A stretch of 64,000 bases of DNA, taken from positions 54,525 through 118,524 of the forward strand of contig CAWUKT010000010.1 of NCBI GenBank assembly GCA_963923035.1, read 5' to 3'. A program made the position numbers and the translations under genes. Source of the DNA: CAWUKT01 sp963923035 (GTDB lineage Bacteria; Bacteroidota; Bacteroidia; J057; JADKCL01). The notes under the pieces were generated by a model. That model made no database searches. It was not told the DNA's origin and saw only the letters and a list, made by a program, of their open reading frames with translations. Below, in pieces: positions 17,160 to 26,614 of the stretch. Position 1 is the stretch's first letter; each line of letters opens with the position of its first letter.

Positions 17160-18110
17160 ATGAGTGAAAATCAAAATGTTGAGCATCGTAAGGTAGCTAT
17201 TATTGGCTCGGGGCCAGCTGGTTATACGGCCGCTGTATATGCCGCCCGTGCATCGCTGAGTCCTATCCTGTTCACGGGAACGGTTCCCGGTGGACAGCTC
17301 ATCTATACCACTGAAGTGGAGAACTTCCCCGGGTACCCCGAAAGCATCAAGGGTCCCGACATGATGGAAGATATGCGGCAGCAGGCCGCCCGTTTTGGAA
17401 CGGACATCCGCTACGCCCGCATCGAAAAAGTCGATTTTTCGAGTTCTCCCAAGCGCCTTTGGTCCGACGACGGCGATGAATTTACCGCTGACGCGGTGGT
17501 CATCTCTACCGGCGCCGACGCCAAGTGGCTGGGCATTCCCAGTGAAGAGGCCTTCAAAAACAAGGGCGTGAGCGCCTGTGCCGTCTGTGACGGCTTTTTC
17601 TACAAGGACATGCCCGTCGTCGTCGTAGGCGGGGGCGATACCGCCGCCGAGGAAGCCACTTACCTGGCCGGCCTCTGCAAGGAAGTCCACCTGTTGGTCC
17701 GCCGCGACAAGATGCGCGCCTCCAAAATCATGCAACAGCGCGTATTTGATACCGAGAACATCACGGTCCACTGGAATTCGGAAACCCAGGAAATCCTGGG
17801 CGACGAAAAGGTGACGGGTGTCCGCATCAAGAACAACCAGACCAGCGAAGAGCAGGTCATCGAAGCAAAGGGATTCTTTGTTGCCATTGGCCACAAGCCG
17901 AATACGGACATCTTCCAGGGGTATCTGGACATGAACGAACTCGGCTATATCCTCACGGAAGGTAAGAGTACCCACACGAATGTGGAAGGCGTCTTTGCCA
18001 GTGGGGATGCCCAGGACTTCGTGTACCGCCAGGCAGTCACGGCAGCCGGAACGGGCTGTATGGCGGCCTTGGATGCCGAACGCTGGTTGAAGGAGAGCGG
18101 CCTCGCCTGA
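17160..18110 (+). CDS. trxB: Thioredoxin-disulfide reductase
   Basis: A 316-residue NADPH-dependent flavoprotein that reduces thioredoxin in the cytoplasm. It has FAD motif IIGSGPAGYTAAVYAARA, redox pair in SACAVCDGFF, NADPH motif VVVVGGGDTAAEEATYLAGL, and C-terminal FAD segment VFASGDAQDFVYRQAVTAAGTGC. The frame is open 75 bases upstream, but the ATG at 17160 (MSENQNVEHRKVAIIG) gives the standard length and lies downstream of two candidate promoters. A strong terminator follows. Confidence 0.97.
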   Translation: MSENQNVEHRKVAIIGSGPAGYTAAVYAARASLSPILFTGTVPGGQLIYTTEVENFPGYPESIKGPDMMEDMRQQAARFGTDIRYARIEKVDFSSSPKRLWSDDGDEFTADAVVISTGADAKWLGIPSEEAFKNKGVSACAVCDGFFYKDMPVVVVGGGDTAAEEATYLAGLCKEVHLLVRRDKMRASKIMQQRVFDTENITVHWNSETQEILGDEKVTGVRIKNNQTSEEQVIEAKGFFVAIGHKPNTDIFQGYLDMNELGYILTEGKSTHTNVEGVFASGDAQDFVYRQAVTAAGTGCMAALDAERWLKESGLA

Positions 18111-18137
18111 TCCGCAACCGGTAACGATATATGTATG

Positions 18138-18170
18138 GGAGCGCCTCTTTCGGGGCGCTCTCTTATTTTA
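18138..18170 (+). terminator. trxB terminator
   Basis: A 7-bp stem GAGCGCC/GGCGCTC (18139-18145 with 18154-18160) is followed by TCTTATTTTA. Confidence 0.75.
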
Positions 18171-18281
18171 TATCCGTCGGGCAAAAAGAGGAGTAGAAGG
18201 GCAAATGACAAAGTCGGTCGAATTTTCTCCCCCAACCGTCCGCTTTTTCCTATTTTGCAGACCTAGCATAAGCACCCAAAT

Positions 18282-19007
18282 ATGAAAAAACTTCTTTTTC
18301 CAATTTTCGCCATTGTACTCCTCGGATGGGGGAGTTGTGATACCCTGACCGCGGTCCAGGAAACTGTGATGGAAGGCATGGAAGGTACAGCGCCTCTCTC
18401 TGAGAATGAGATTGTGGGCGGATTGAAGCAAGCATTGGAAGTGGGAACGGGAAATGCGGTAGGTTTCCTGGCCAAGACCAATGGCTATTTCAATGATCCC
18501 CTTGTCAAAATTCCGTTTCCCGCTGAAGCCCAGCGAGCGGCCGACAAGCTCCGCCAATTGGGAGCCGGTCAATTGGTCGACGATTTTGTGGTTCGGATGA
18601 ACCGCGGCGCTGAGCAAGCCGCCGGGTCCGCCCGTCCCATTTTTGTCAACGCCATCAAGGCCATGACCTTCCAGGATGCCCGGAATATCCTGCAGGGCCC
18701 CGACAATGCTGCTACGAACTTCTTCCGGGACAAGACCAGCGCCGAACTCTACGGGAAATTCTCCCCGGTCATTGAGCGGACCCTGAACGAAGTCAACGCC
18801 GCCAAACTCTGGGGCGATATCACCACCCAGTACAACCGGATTCCCCTCGTGACCAAAGTGGAAACCGACCTGACCCGGTACGTCACCAACAAAGCCCTCG
18901 ATGGCCTGTTCCTGAAGCTCGCCGGGGAAGAGAAAAAAATCCGTCAGGATCCCGCAGCCCGGGTGACTGATTTGCTGAAGCGGGTATTTGGATCGGTCGG
19001 AAATTGA
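18282..19007 (+). CDS. DUF4197 lipoprotein
   Basis: A 241-residue protein with a lipoprotein signal (FAIVLLGWGSC, lipid attachment at Cys19). The rest matches the DUF4197 family: GLKQALEVGTGNAVGFLAKTNGYFNDP, IPFPAEAQRAADKLRQLG, VVRMNRGAEQAAGSARPIF, YVTNKALDGLFLKLAGEEKKIRQDP. The family is common in Bacteroidota and Proteobacteria and has no established function. It is predicted to be all-helical and periplasmic. It has its own terminator just downstream. Confidence 0.9.
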   Translation: MKKLLFPIFAIVLLGWGSCDTLTAVQETVMEGMEGTAPLSENEIVGGLKQALEVGTGNAVGFLAKTNGYFNDPLVKIPFPAEAQRAADKLRQLGAGQLVDDFVVRMNRGAEQAAGSARPIFVNAIKAMTFQDARNILQGPDNAATNFFRDKTSAELYGKFSPVIERTLNEVNAAKLWGDITTQYNRIPLVTKVETDLTRYVTNKALDGLFLKLAGEEKKIRQDPAARVTDLLKRVFGSVGN

Positions 19008-19028
19008 TCCCATCCCAACTAAGAATTC

Positions 19029-19058
19029 AAGGCGGCCTCCGGGCTGCCTTTTTCTTTT
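19029..19058 (+). terminator. Terminator of the DUF4197 gene
   Basis: AAGGC-G-GCC pairs with GGC-T-GCCTT (one G-U wobble) around a TCCG loop, followed by TTTCTTTT. Confidence 0.7.
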
Positions 19059-19242
19059 CCCCTTATTTCCAGCCCCTTACAACTCCACACCTCAACTCTT
19101 TTTCCAGCCCTCTTTTCCGCCCCGACAATCGCCCCGGCCTTTTTGCGAATGTTGGGGATTGAAAGTAAATTGGAAGCGGACGATAGCTGGAAGGACCCAG
19201 TCGATATCAATCAATAAAAAAGGAATCCATTCTGAGAATTAA

Positions 19243-22200
19243 ATGATGAGAAAACACACGCTGCTTGGCCTATTGGTGCTCTTGTTAACAGGTTTTTTCA
19301 GTGAAGGGATGGCGCAACAGGCGGGATCGGGCCAACGAGGCCCGGTGAACGAAATGTCGCTGATTCAAACCAGTGGAAATTGGAATGGCGGGGCTTCGAC
19401 GCTGCCAACCAAAAAGATTCAATCACGCCCAATGGGCCCCTATCTCCAGTCAAGTGGATTTGGGACGCCTACCGGGAGTGTTTTCTCAGCTCCCAAAACC
19501 ACCGCTTGCGGTCCGGATACGGTCTTGTATCCACTGGCCAAGACCAGTGCGTTTGAGATTTTGACCTTCAGCCAAAGCGTGAGCTTGGGCCAGTGGTATC
19601 CGGCTCCTCAGTCGGTGACCATCAGTGGGGTCAGCTTCTACGCATGGCTGGATTCCGCGACCAACCAATCGGTCAATGCGATCGTGGAAGTTTATAATGC
19701 CGGTGCCGACTCCTTGCCCACAGGCGCTCCGCTCGCCACGGCAACGGTTTCGGTGGATTCTGCTTTCGGAAATGGCAGCTTGGCAGTGTTGTTGAAACAC
19801 GCCACTTTCACCACGCCCGTCACCGTCACCGGTCCTTATGTGGTCACCCTCACCAACCCCTCCCAAATCAATATGGGAGGCTTGACCAACGATTATACGG
19901 TAATCCCGCCCGATGGAGGCGGAGAATTCCTTTCCTGTATCGAGGTCCAGACCGGTTGGATTTCCAGCCGAAACATCGCCTTTAGCGGGACGCCATTCGA
20001 TGCCGACATCATGCTCTTCCCGCATTGTAGCTACCAATTGACGGCGAGCTTTGCCCCGAATCCTGGATTCGGGTGTACCGGTATTCCGGCCACATTGCTC
20101 AATCAAAGCTCACCCATCCTGGAAAGCCGCTTTTACAATATCGCAGCCTTCAATGGCACCTCGACCGACTCCTACACCTGGAACTATGGAGATGGTTCGC
20201 CGGAGGAAAATGTCTTCAACGGCGTCCATACCTACAATATGATCGGCAGCTACAATGTCGTGTTGCGGGACACCCTGTTCGGGTGGACGAGTGACTGCGC
20301 CGACTCCCTGGCTGGCTCCATTGTCGTCAATACCGGGGTCGCAGTTGGCTCCAACTTCACCTTTACCAATACTGGCTCCACCTATAACTTTACCGATGCG
20401 TCTTCGGGCAGCCCCATTCTTTGGCAGTGGGACTTTGGCGATGGCACCATTTCCAATGCCCAGAACCCGAGCCATACCTACGCCAGCAACGGTATTTACA
20501 CGGTTTGTTTGGTCGCCGCCAACACCTGTGGGGCGGATACCATTTGCCAGCAAGTGCTGGTCGGAGCGCCTCCGGCCGCCTCATGTGATACCTTCACCAA
20601 CTTCGTCGGGATCCCCACCATCTTCCCGCTGCCGTCCGGCGGATACATCTCCGGCCACAACAGCTTCCTCGACAGCGCCAAGGCAGAAGAATTCTCCTTG
20701 CCCGGCCCGTTTGCCTTCCAGGAAGTACTGTATGCCTTCGGGGTGAAATCATCCCCGACACCAAACACGTCCCGGGTCATCGCGACCGTATGGGATGCCA
20801 CCGGACCCGGTGGATCTCCCGGTGCGGTACTGGCTACGCAGGATTTGTTCTACAATGCGATTGACACTTCGGGTAACCTGACTTCGGTTGTGTTCCCGAA
20901 CATCATCAATACCACCGGCGACTTCTTCGCGGGTATCCAGTTGATTTATGCGCCGGGCGATACGGTGGCGCTGGTCACCAATGGCCAGGGCCAATCCATT
21001 CCCGCGACGGGATGGGACCTGTTCTCGGGCGGAACAACGTGGACGCCCTACGACAGCAATATTACCTGGGGCCTCCAGGTCTCCAACGCTATTCTGGTCG
21101 TCCAAACCGTTGAGGCCAATTTTGGCCAGACCACGGCGGGGCTTTCGGTCACGCTGAGTGATTCTTCATTGGGCGCCAATGGCTGGGCCTGGGATTTCGG
21201 TGACGGTACGACTTCGAGTATGCAGAACCCCACGCATACCTACGCCGCTGCCGGTACCTATACAGTTTGCTTGGTGGCCTTCAATGGCACCTGTAACGAT
21301 AGTATTTGCCAGACGGTCACGGTCTCGGCATGTACGCCTCCCACGGCGGCCTTCTCGGACAGCATCGTGGGTCAGCAGGTCTTCTTTACCGACCTCTCCA
21401 CGTCCCCCAATACGGGCATCACGGCCTGGGCCTGGGACTTTGGTGATGGCAATACCTCGACCTTGCAAAACCCGACGCATACCTATGCGGCTCCGGGCGT
21501 CTACACCGTCTGCCTGACGGTGACGGACTCATGCAGCACTGATTCCACCTGCCAGACCTTCCTGGTCGGTTGTCCGCCGCCGGTGGCCGCCTTTAGCGAG
21601 ACGTCCACACTGCTGACGGTCAACTTTACCGACCTGTCCACATCGGGTACAGGAATCACCGGTTGGCTGTGGGACTTCGGCGATGGCACCACGTCCACCA
21701 CCCAGAATCCCACCCATACCTATTCCGTACAGGGCACGTACACGGTCTGCCTGGCCGTGATCGATTCTTGTGGTGCGGATACCATTTGTCAGCCTGTCAC
21801 CGTGGTTTGTCCGCCGCCAGTTGCCAACTGGAGTGAGATTGTCAACGGACAGTCGGTGGCCTTTACGGATCTGTCCACAGGCACTCCGACTTCCTGGTCC
21901 TGGGACTTTGGCGATGGTACCACTTCCAACCTCCAGAACCCCATCAAGACCTACAATACGGCGGATACCTTCTTCGTCTGCCTGGCGGTCGCCAATATCT
22001 GCGGAACGGATACCTTCTGTGATACGGTCATCACCGGCTGTACAACGCCGATTGCATTGTTCAGCAGCACCACCAACGGATTGACCTTCAATTTCACCGA
22101 CCAATCCACGCAGAGCCCGACCGCTTGGTTGTGGGACTTTGGCGATGGCAATACGTCCACCATGCAGAACCCCAACTATACCTACCTGATCCCGGGTACG

Positions 22201-24168
22201 TATGTGGTCTGCCTCACGGCCATCAATACCTGTGGCAGCACGACCTTCTGTGATACCATTACCGCGATCTGTCCAGTGCCAGCGGCCGCCTTTACCAGTA
22301 GTTCGGCCGGATTGGTGGCCAACTTCACGGACTTGTCCACGAGCAACCCCAATGCGTGGTTCTGGGACTTTGGTGATGGGGGCAGCTCCTTGCAGCAGAA
22401 CCCGTCCCATACCTATTCGCAGGCCGGTACCTATACCGTTTGCCTGGTGGCCGGGAATGCTTGTGGCCAGGACACCATTTGTCAGCAGGTAACCATCGTC
22501 TGTCCGACGCCGGGTACCGCTTTCTCCTTCACGAGCAATAACCAATCCTATACCTTCACCGATCTCTCCACGGGCAATCCCACGTCCTGGTTCTGGGACT
22601 TCGGCGATGGTTCTACTTCCGCCGCTCAAAATCCGACCCACGTCTACCAGAGTCTGGGTACTTTCCAAGTGTGCTTGGTGGCCATCAACAGCTGTGGACC
22701 CGATACCATTTGTCAGAATGTCACGGTCACTTGTCCCCAGCCGGCTCCGGCATTCAACTTCACCACGAACCAATTGGATGTGAACTTCACCGACCTGACG
22801 GGTGGTGTGGTTACGAACTGGCAGTGGGACTTTGGCGACGGCAGCGCCTCCATTCAGCAAAGCCCCACGCATACGTATGCGGCTCCGGGCAGCTACCTCG
22901 TTTGCCTGACCTCCCTCAACTCCTGTGGCGGCGATTCGGTCTGCGCAACAGTGAATGTCAGCTGTACCCCGCCCAGCACGGCCTTCAATTTCCTGACCGT
23001 GGGCAATGTGGTCGACTTTACTGACCTCACCACCGGCGGCGCGACCAGCTGGTTCTGGGACTTCGGCGATGGCTCTACGTCCACCATGCAAAATCCGACC
23101 TATACCTATTCGGCAGTCGGCACCTATACCGTATGTCTCATCACCGCCAGCGTATGTGGGGAAGACACCGTCTGTCAGCCGGTGATCATCAACTGTGTGC
23201 CCCCGAGTGCCGGCTTCAACTCGAGTGTCTCCAACGACAGCGTCGTGGCCTTCTCGAACACGTCTTCGGCCAACTCAACGGCATGGTTCTGGGACTTCGG
23301 CGATGGCAATACGTCTACGGACATCCAGCCGACGCATATTTACCAGGCTCCTGGCACCTATACCGTTTGCCAGATCGTCACCAACCAGTGTGGCTCGGAT
23401 ACGACCTGCTCCACGGTTGAGATCACCTGCCAGAACCCGACGGCTGGATTCCTGGCCCAGGTTCAGAACTCTCAGGCAACCTTCTCCGACAATTCTATCG
23501 GCGCGGTGAGCTACTTCTGGGACTTCGGCGACGGTACGACCTCCACGGATGCGACTCCGGTTCACAGCTTCACCGCGACCGGTGTCTACCAAGTCTGCCT
23601 GACAGTCACCAATTTCTGCGGCTCCAATACCAGCTGTCAGAACCTGGTCATCACCTGTAATCCGCCCATGGCTGACTTCAGCTTCCTGAATGGCACCAAT
23701 ACGGTCCAATTCACCGACCAGACCCTCAACCTGCCGACCTCCTGGTTCTGGGACTTCGGCGATGGCGGTACCGATACGGTCCAAAACCCGGTCCACGGAT
23801 TCCTCTTCTCCGGTCAGTTCTTTGTCTGTCTCCGCGTCGAGAACGCGTGTGGCGTCATGGATACCTGTAAGTTCGTCACCGTTACTGCGGTGAATGTAAC
23901 CGAGGCCCAGGAAATTGAGAATAGCTTCCGCGTATTCCCGAACCCCAGTTCGGGCATCTTCCAGGTCGAGGCGACGCTGCCTCAAGGTCTCACGACTGGT
24001 CTGCGGGTGGTGAACCTGCTGGGACAAGAAGTCCTGACGATTGCCGATGGCAAGCAGACGGGCGCCTACCAGCGGGAGCTGGATCTGCGTGAATTGGGAG
24101 CGGGGTCCTACCTCCTCGAATTCCAGGCCGGGCCGCATGTGATCCGGCGACAGCTGGTGATCGAATAA
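19243..24168 (+). CDS. Giant secreted PKD-repeat surface protein with T9SS sorting domain
   Basis: A 1641-residue protein. It has a signal peptide (LLGLLVLLLTGFFSEGMAQ). Two non-PKD beta modules start near 85 (VLYPLAKTSAFEIL) and near 445 (CDTFTNFVGIPTIFPL). About 14 PKD domains are each recognised by WxWDFGDG...QNPxHTY...GxYTVCL; the first, with WNYGDG near 312, is degenerate. From the second PKD on, each repeat carries a Cys in the VCL strand, a Cys in the next turn (NTCG/DSCG), a Cys in TxC and often one in the linker (VxCPPP). The last 80 residues are a T9SS sorting domain (FRVFPNPSSGIFQVEA ... GSYLLEFQ). It is predicted to be exported to the cell surface as a long rod for adhesion or gliding; that role is inference. 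Confidence 0.92.
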   Translation: MMRKHTLLGLLVLLLTGFFSEGMAQQAGSGQRGPVNEMSLIQTSGNWNGGASTLPTKKIQSRPMGPYLQSSGFGTPTGSVFSAPKTTACGPDTVLYPLAKTSAFEILTFSQSVSLGQWYPAPQSVTISGVSFYAWLDSATNQSVNAIVEVYNAGADSLPTGAPLATATVSVDSAFGNGSLAVLLKHATFTTPVTVTGPYVVTLTNPSQINMGGLTNDYTVIPPDGGGEFLSCIEVQTGWISSRNIAFSGTPFDADIMLFPHCSYQLTASFAPNPGFGCTGIPATLLNQSSPILESRFYNIAAFNGTSTDSYTWNYGDGSPEENVFNGVHTYNMIGSYNVVLRDTLFGWTSDCADSLAGSIVVNTGVAVGSNFTFTNTGSTYNFTDASSGSPILWQWDFGDGTISNAQNPSHTYASNGIYTVCLVAANTCGADTICQQVLVGAPPAASCDTFTNFVGIPTIFPLPSGGYISGHNSFLDSAKAEEFSLPGPFAFQEVLYAFGVKSSPTPNTSRVIATVWDATGPGGSPGAVLATQDLFYNAIDTSGNLTSVVFPNIINTTGDFFAGIQLIYAPGDTVALVTNGQGQSIPATGWDLFSGGTTWTPYDSNITWGLQVSNAILVVQTVEANFGQTTAGLSVTLSDSSLGANGWAWDFGDGTTSSMQNPTHTYAAAGTYTVCLVAFNGTCNDSICQTVTVSACTPPTAAFSDSIVGQQVFFTDLSTSPNTGITAWAWDFGDGNTSTLQNPTHTYAAPGVYTVCLTVTDSCSTDSTCQTFLVGCPPPVAAFSETSTLLTVNFTDLSTSGTGITGWLWDFGDGTTSTTQNPTHTYSVQGTYTVCLAVIDSCGADTICQPVTVVCPPPVANWSEIVNGQSVAFTDLSTGTPTSWSWDFGDGTTSNLQNPIKTYNTADTFFVCLAVANICGTDTFCDTVITGCTTPIALFSSTTNGLTFNFTDQSTQSPTAWLWDFGDGNTSTMQNPNYTYLIPGTYVVCLTAINTCGSTTFCDTITAICPVPAAAFTSSSAGLVANFTDLSTSNPNAWFWDFGDGGSSLQQNPSHTYSQAGTYTVCLVAGNACGQDTICQQVTIVCPTPGTAFSFTSNNQSYTFTDLSTGNPTSWFWDFGDGSTSAAQNPTHVYQSLGTFQVCLVAINSCGPDTICQNVTVTCPQPAPAFNFTTNQLDVNFTDLTGGVVTNWQWDFGDGSASIQQSPTHTYAAPGSYLVCLTSLNSCGGDSVCATVNVSCTPPSTAFNFLTVGNVVDFTDLTTGGATSWFWDFGDGSTSTMQNPTYTYSAVGTYTVCLITASVCGEDTVCQPVIINCVPPSAGFNSSVSNDSVVAFSNTSSANSTAWFWDFGDGNTSTDIQPTHIYQAPGTYTVCQIVTNQCGSDTTCSTVEITCQNPTAGFLAQVQNSQATFSDNSIGAVSYFWDFGDGTTSTDATPVHSFTATGVYQVCLTVTNFCGSNTSCQNLVITCNPPMADFSFLNGTNTVQFTDQTLNLPTSWFWDFGDGGTDTVQNPVHGFLFSGQFFVCLRVENACGVMDTCKFVTVTAVNVTEAQEIENSFRVFPNPSSGIFQVEATLPQGLTTGLRVVNLLGQEVLTIADGKQTGAYQRELDLRELGAGSYLLEFQAGPHVIRRQLVIE
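19900..23880 (+). repeat. Coding tandem repeat of PKD domains (~250 nt period)
   Basis: Thirteen well-conserved units of about 75-95 codons, each with WDFGDG, plus one weak unit. Two lie before and the rest after an interrupting non-PKD module at about 20590-21110. Units diverge at the DNA level but keep the four-Cys pattern. Confidence 0.8.
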
Positions 24169-24187
24169 GTGAAATGAAATATCTATG

Positions 24188-24217
24188 GAAGCGGAATCCT
24201 TCGGGGTTCCGCTTTTT
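24188..24217 (+). terminator. Terminator of the PKD-repeat gene
   Basis: AAGCGGAA (24189-24196) pairs with TTCCGCTT (24207-24214) and is followed by a T run. Confidence 0.75.
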
Positions 24218-24231
24218 CTATGGGCGAATGG

Positions 24232-25287
24232 TTATGCGATGGCTTCCCGGGAACCGGGAGAAGGGGAGGAGGCACGGGGAAGAAAAACGCGGAAGGTCGC
24301 TCCCTGATTGGGTTCACTCTCGACTTCGATCTTACCCTTGACCATTTCAACGGTGCGCTTGACAATGTACAGGCCAATGCCATTGCCTTCGGAGGCCTTG
24401 GTTAGGCGGGTAAACATCCGGAACAATTTCTCGGGGTCGTCCTTGAGGTTCATCCCAATGCCGTTGTCGATGATCTCGAGGCGCACCTGTTGGCCGAGGG
24501 ATTGGGCCTTGACGGTGATGAGCGGGGGAATGCCGGGCTGGTGGTATTTGAGGGCGTTGGTCAACAGGTTCTGGAGGACACTGCCCAACAAAACCGGAGA
24601 CAGCATGACGTGGGTCCCGGATGGAATTTCAGTTGTTATTTCCCCCTGACTTTTGTGCAACATCCCTTCCAGGTCCTCGGTAACCCGGTCCAAAACCTGC
24701 TGGATATTGCTGGGCTCTTGTTCGTTGGCGTCGGCCCGGTTGATCCGGGACACATCCAACAGCCCGGAAATCGTTTCCTGAAAGCGGTCCACTGACCGAT
24801 CCATTCTTTCCAGGATATTTTGCTCCATGGCCTCAGAAACCGATTGCTCCCGAACCGACCGCAACATGGTAATCAGGCTTTGGAGATTCAAAATCGGGGT
24901 CTTGAGGTCGTGGCTGGCGGTGTAAACCAATCCATCCAAGGCCTCATTCAATTCTGTCAGGCGTTCATTTTTCGCTTCCAACTCCTCCGAATGGGCCAGG
25001 AGAGAATTGCTGTACTTGATTTCCTGGAGTTGGCGGCGGCGGATATTGCTCATCAAGAGGAAAAACACTCCTGAGAGGACAACGGGCGCGCCAAACCGGA
25101 TCATCACTGGAATCTCATTCCATTCGACCAACAGATTGGAGACGCTGATGGGGGTGCCGAAAACGATCAGCTCTACGAAGCTGGCGACAAAGGGAAATAC
25201 CAACCCAATGAAAAAGCCTAAGACGACATAGGCCGTCAGGGGGATTTTCCTGCGAATGGGGGTGGTATTGCTCTTGCTCGACATCAC
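24232..25287 (-). CDS. Sensor histidine kinase
   Basis: A 351-residue membrane kinase. Two helices (residues about 18-42 and 66-80) enclose a short loop that is probably too small for a classic sensor domain. A linker coiled coil (about 85-112) follows, then HisKA with the phosphorylatable His in YTASHDLKTPILNL. The HATPase domain has the N box LQNLLTNALKYHQ, G1 IIDNGIGM and G2 EGNGIGLYIVKR. No response regulator is adjacent, so it is an orphan kinase here. The gene lies 34 bases downstream of ispH on the same strand. The signal is unknown. Confidence 0.9.
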   Translation of the reverse strand: MMSSKSNTTPIRRKIPLTAYVVLGFFIGLVFPFVASFVELIVFGTPISVSNLLVEWNEIPVMIRFGAPVVLSGVFFLLMSNIRRRQLQEIKYSNSLLAHSEELEAKNERLTELNEALDGLVYTASHDLKTPILNLQSLITMLRSVREQSVSEAMEQNILERMDRSVDRFQETISGLLDVSRINRADANEQEPSNIQQVLDRVTEDLEGMLHKSQGEITTEIPSGTHVMLSPVLLGSVLQNLLTNALKYHQPGIPPLITVKAQSLGQQVRLEIIDNGIGMNLKDDPEKLFRMFTRLTKASEGNGIGLYIVKRTVEMVKGKIEVESEPNQGATFRVFLPRASSPSPGSREAIA

Positions 25288-25321
25288 AAGAGTTCAAATT
25301 AGCATGGAGGGGGGAATTATC

Positions 25322-26557
25322 CTATCCCGCCACTTCGACTTCGACCTGGTTCAGGACCGCGTCGATGGAACGGCTTTGGGGATAATAGGAAAGGATTTTC
25401 TGCATGACGGCGTCCACCATCGAATCGGGACAGGAAGCCCCACTGGTCAGGATGACGCTCACTGGTTCGCGGTCGGTCAGGAAGTTTTCGGTCTGGCGCA
25501 TCTCCTGCGCATGGTAGTTGAAGTGCCGGATGGACGTGGCATCCACGATTTCGCGCTCGGAGGAAATGAAATAGGTCGGGTATTTCTCTTCGCACAATTC
25601 GACGATGTGGCTGGTATTGGAGCTGTTGTAGCCGCCCACCACAATGGCGAGGTCGGCTTCCTGCTCGAGCAGGCCAAAGGTCGCCCGCTGGTTGTCGTTC
25701 GTGGCGTAGCACAGGGTGTCGCGGGTGTCCGCGAAGTGGTCCTTGTAATGATCGGCCCCGAAGGTCTCGATCATGGTCTGCTTGAGGAATTCCGCGATTT
25801 CGCTGGTCTCACTGGCCAGCATGGTGGTCTGGTTGACCACGCCCACCCGCTGAAGATCGGTGGCGGGATCGAAGCCTTCGGAGTACTTGCCTGCGAACAA
25901 TTCGTAGAAGTCGGATTGGGGGCGGTCGCCCCGGATGATTTCCGCCAGCTGGCGGGTATCGTCGAGGTCGCGCACCACGACGGTGGGCGCGCCGTCCTGG
26001 CTGTGCGAAAAGGTCGCCCGCGTCTCTTCGTGGCGGTGCTTGCCGTGGACCACCACGGTATAATCTTTCTGACCGAGCTTGGCAGCCGTCTTCCACACCT
26101 TCGTCACAAAGGGACAGGTGGTGTCGTAGGTTTGGGCCTCGATGCCCATGCCCGCCAACTTTTCCTTGATTTCAAGGGTGGTCCCGAAGGCGGGAATGAT
26201 CACCACGTCGTCCGGGGTGAGGTCCTCCCACGGAAACAGCAAGTTCCCGGAGGTATCCTGGATGAAGCGAATGCCCCGTTCATTGAGGTCGCGGTTGACT
26301 TCGGGATTGTGGATCATCTCGCTCAAGAGAAAAATCCGCTTGTCGGGATTCTCATCCAGGGCCCGGTAGCTGATCTCAATGGCATTTTCCACGCCGTAAC
26401 AGAAGCCAAAGTGCCGGGCAATGAAAAAGCGCACCGGCCCGAAATCCAACAGGGTAGGGGTGAAATCCTTTTTCCGCGGATCCTGATTTTTACGCAGGTC
26501 TTTGACCCGGGAAATGATCGGGCTACGGTAAAAGGTCGGAATATTGAATTGCTTCAT
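25322..26557 (-). CDS. ispH: 4-hydroxy-3-methylbut-2-enyl diphosphate reductase, long form
   Basis: A 411-residue IspH, the last enzyme of the MEP isoprenoid pathway, making IPP and DMAPP from HMBPP with a [4Fe-4S] cluster. The three cluster cysteines are in ARHFGFCYGVENAI, DTTCPFVTKVW and TSGASCPDSMVD. Other family segments are MIHNPEVNRDL, HGKHRHEETRAT and VVGGYNSSNT. It is about 100 residues longer than the E. coli type, with an N-terminal extension of about 40 residues, and resembles the long cyanobacterial and plant-like class. Upstream is the DUF5106 gene; downstream is a histidine kinase. Confidence 0.95.
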   Translation of the reverse strand: MKQFNIPTFYRSPIISRVKDLRKNQDPRKKDFTPTLLDFGPVRFFIARHFGFCYGVENAIEISYRALDENPDKRIFLLSEMIHNPEVNRDLNERGIRFIQDTSGNLLFPWEDLTPDDVVIIPAFGTTLEIKEKLAGMGIEAQTYDTTCPFVTKVWKTAAKLGQKDYTVVVHGKHRHEETRATFSHSQDGAPTVVVRDLDDTRQLAEIIRGDRPQSDFYELFAGKYSEGFDPATDLQRVGVVNQTTMLASETSEIAEFLKQTMIETFGADHYKDHFADTRDTLCYATNDNQRATFGLLEQEADLAIVVGGYNSSNTSHIVELCEEKYPTYFISSEREIVDATSIRHFNYHAQEMRQTENFLTDREPVSVILTSGASCPDSMVDAVMQKILSYYPQSRSIDAVLNQVEVEVAG

Positions 26558-26614
26558 GCGGGGTATTTTCCAAGAGAACCCACAAAGGTCCGCTTTGGTT
26601 TTGACCGGACAGGA

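Noticed and set aside
21529..23091. 520-codon minus-strand frame within the PKD repeats
   Set aside because: It mirrors the repeated plus-strand codons and has no start context or domain; the plus-strand PKD protein is clear.
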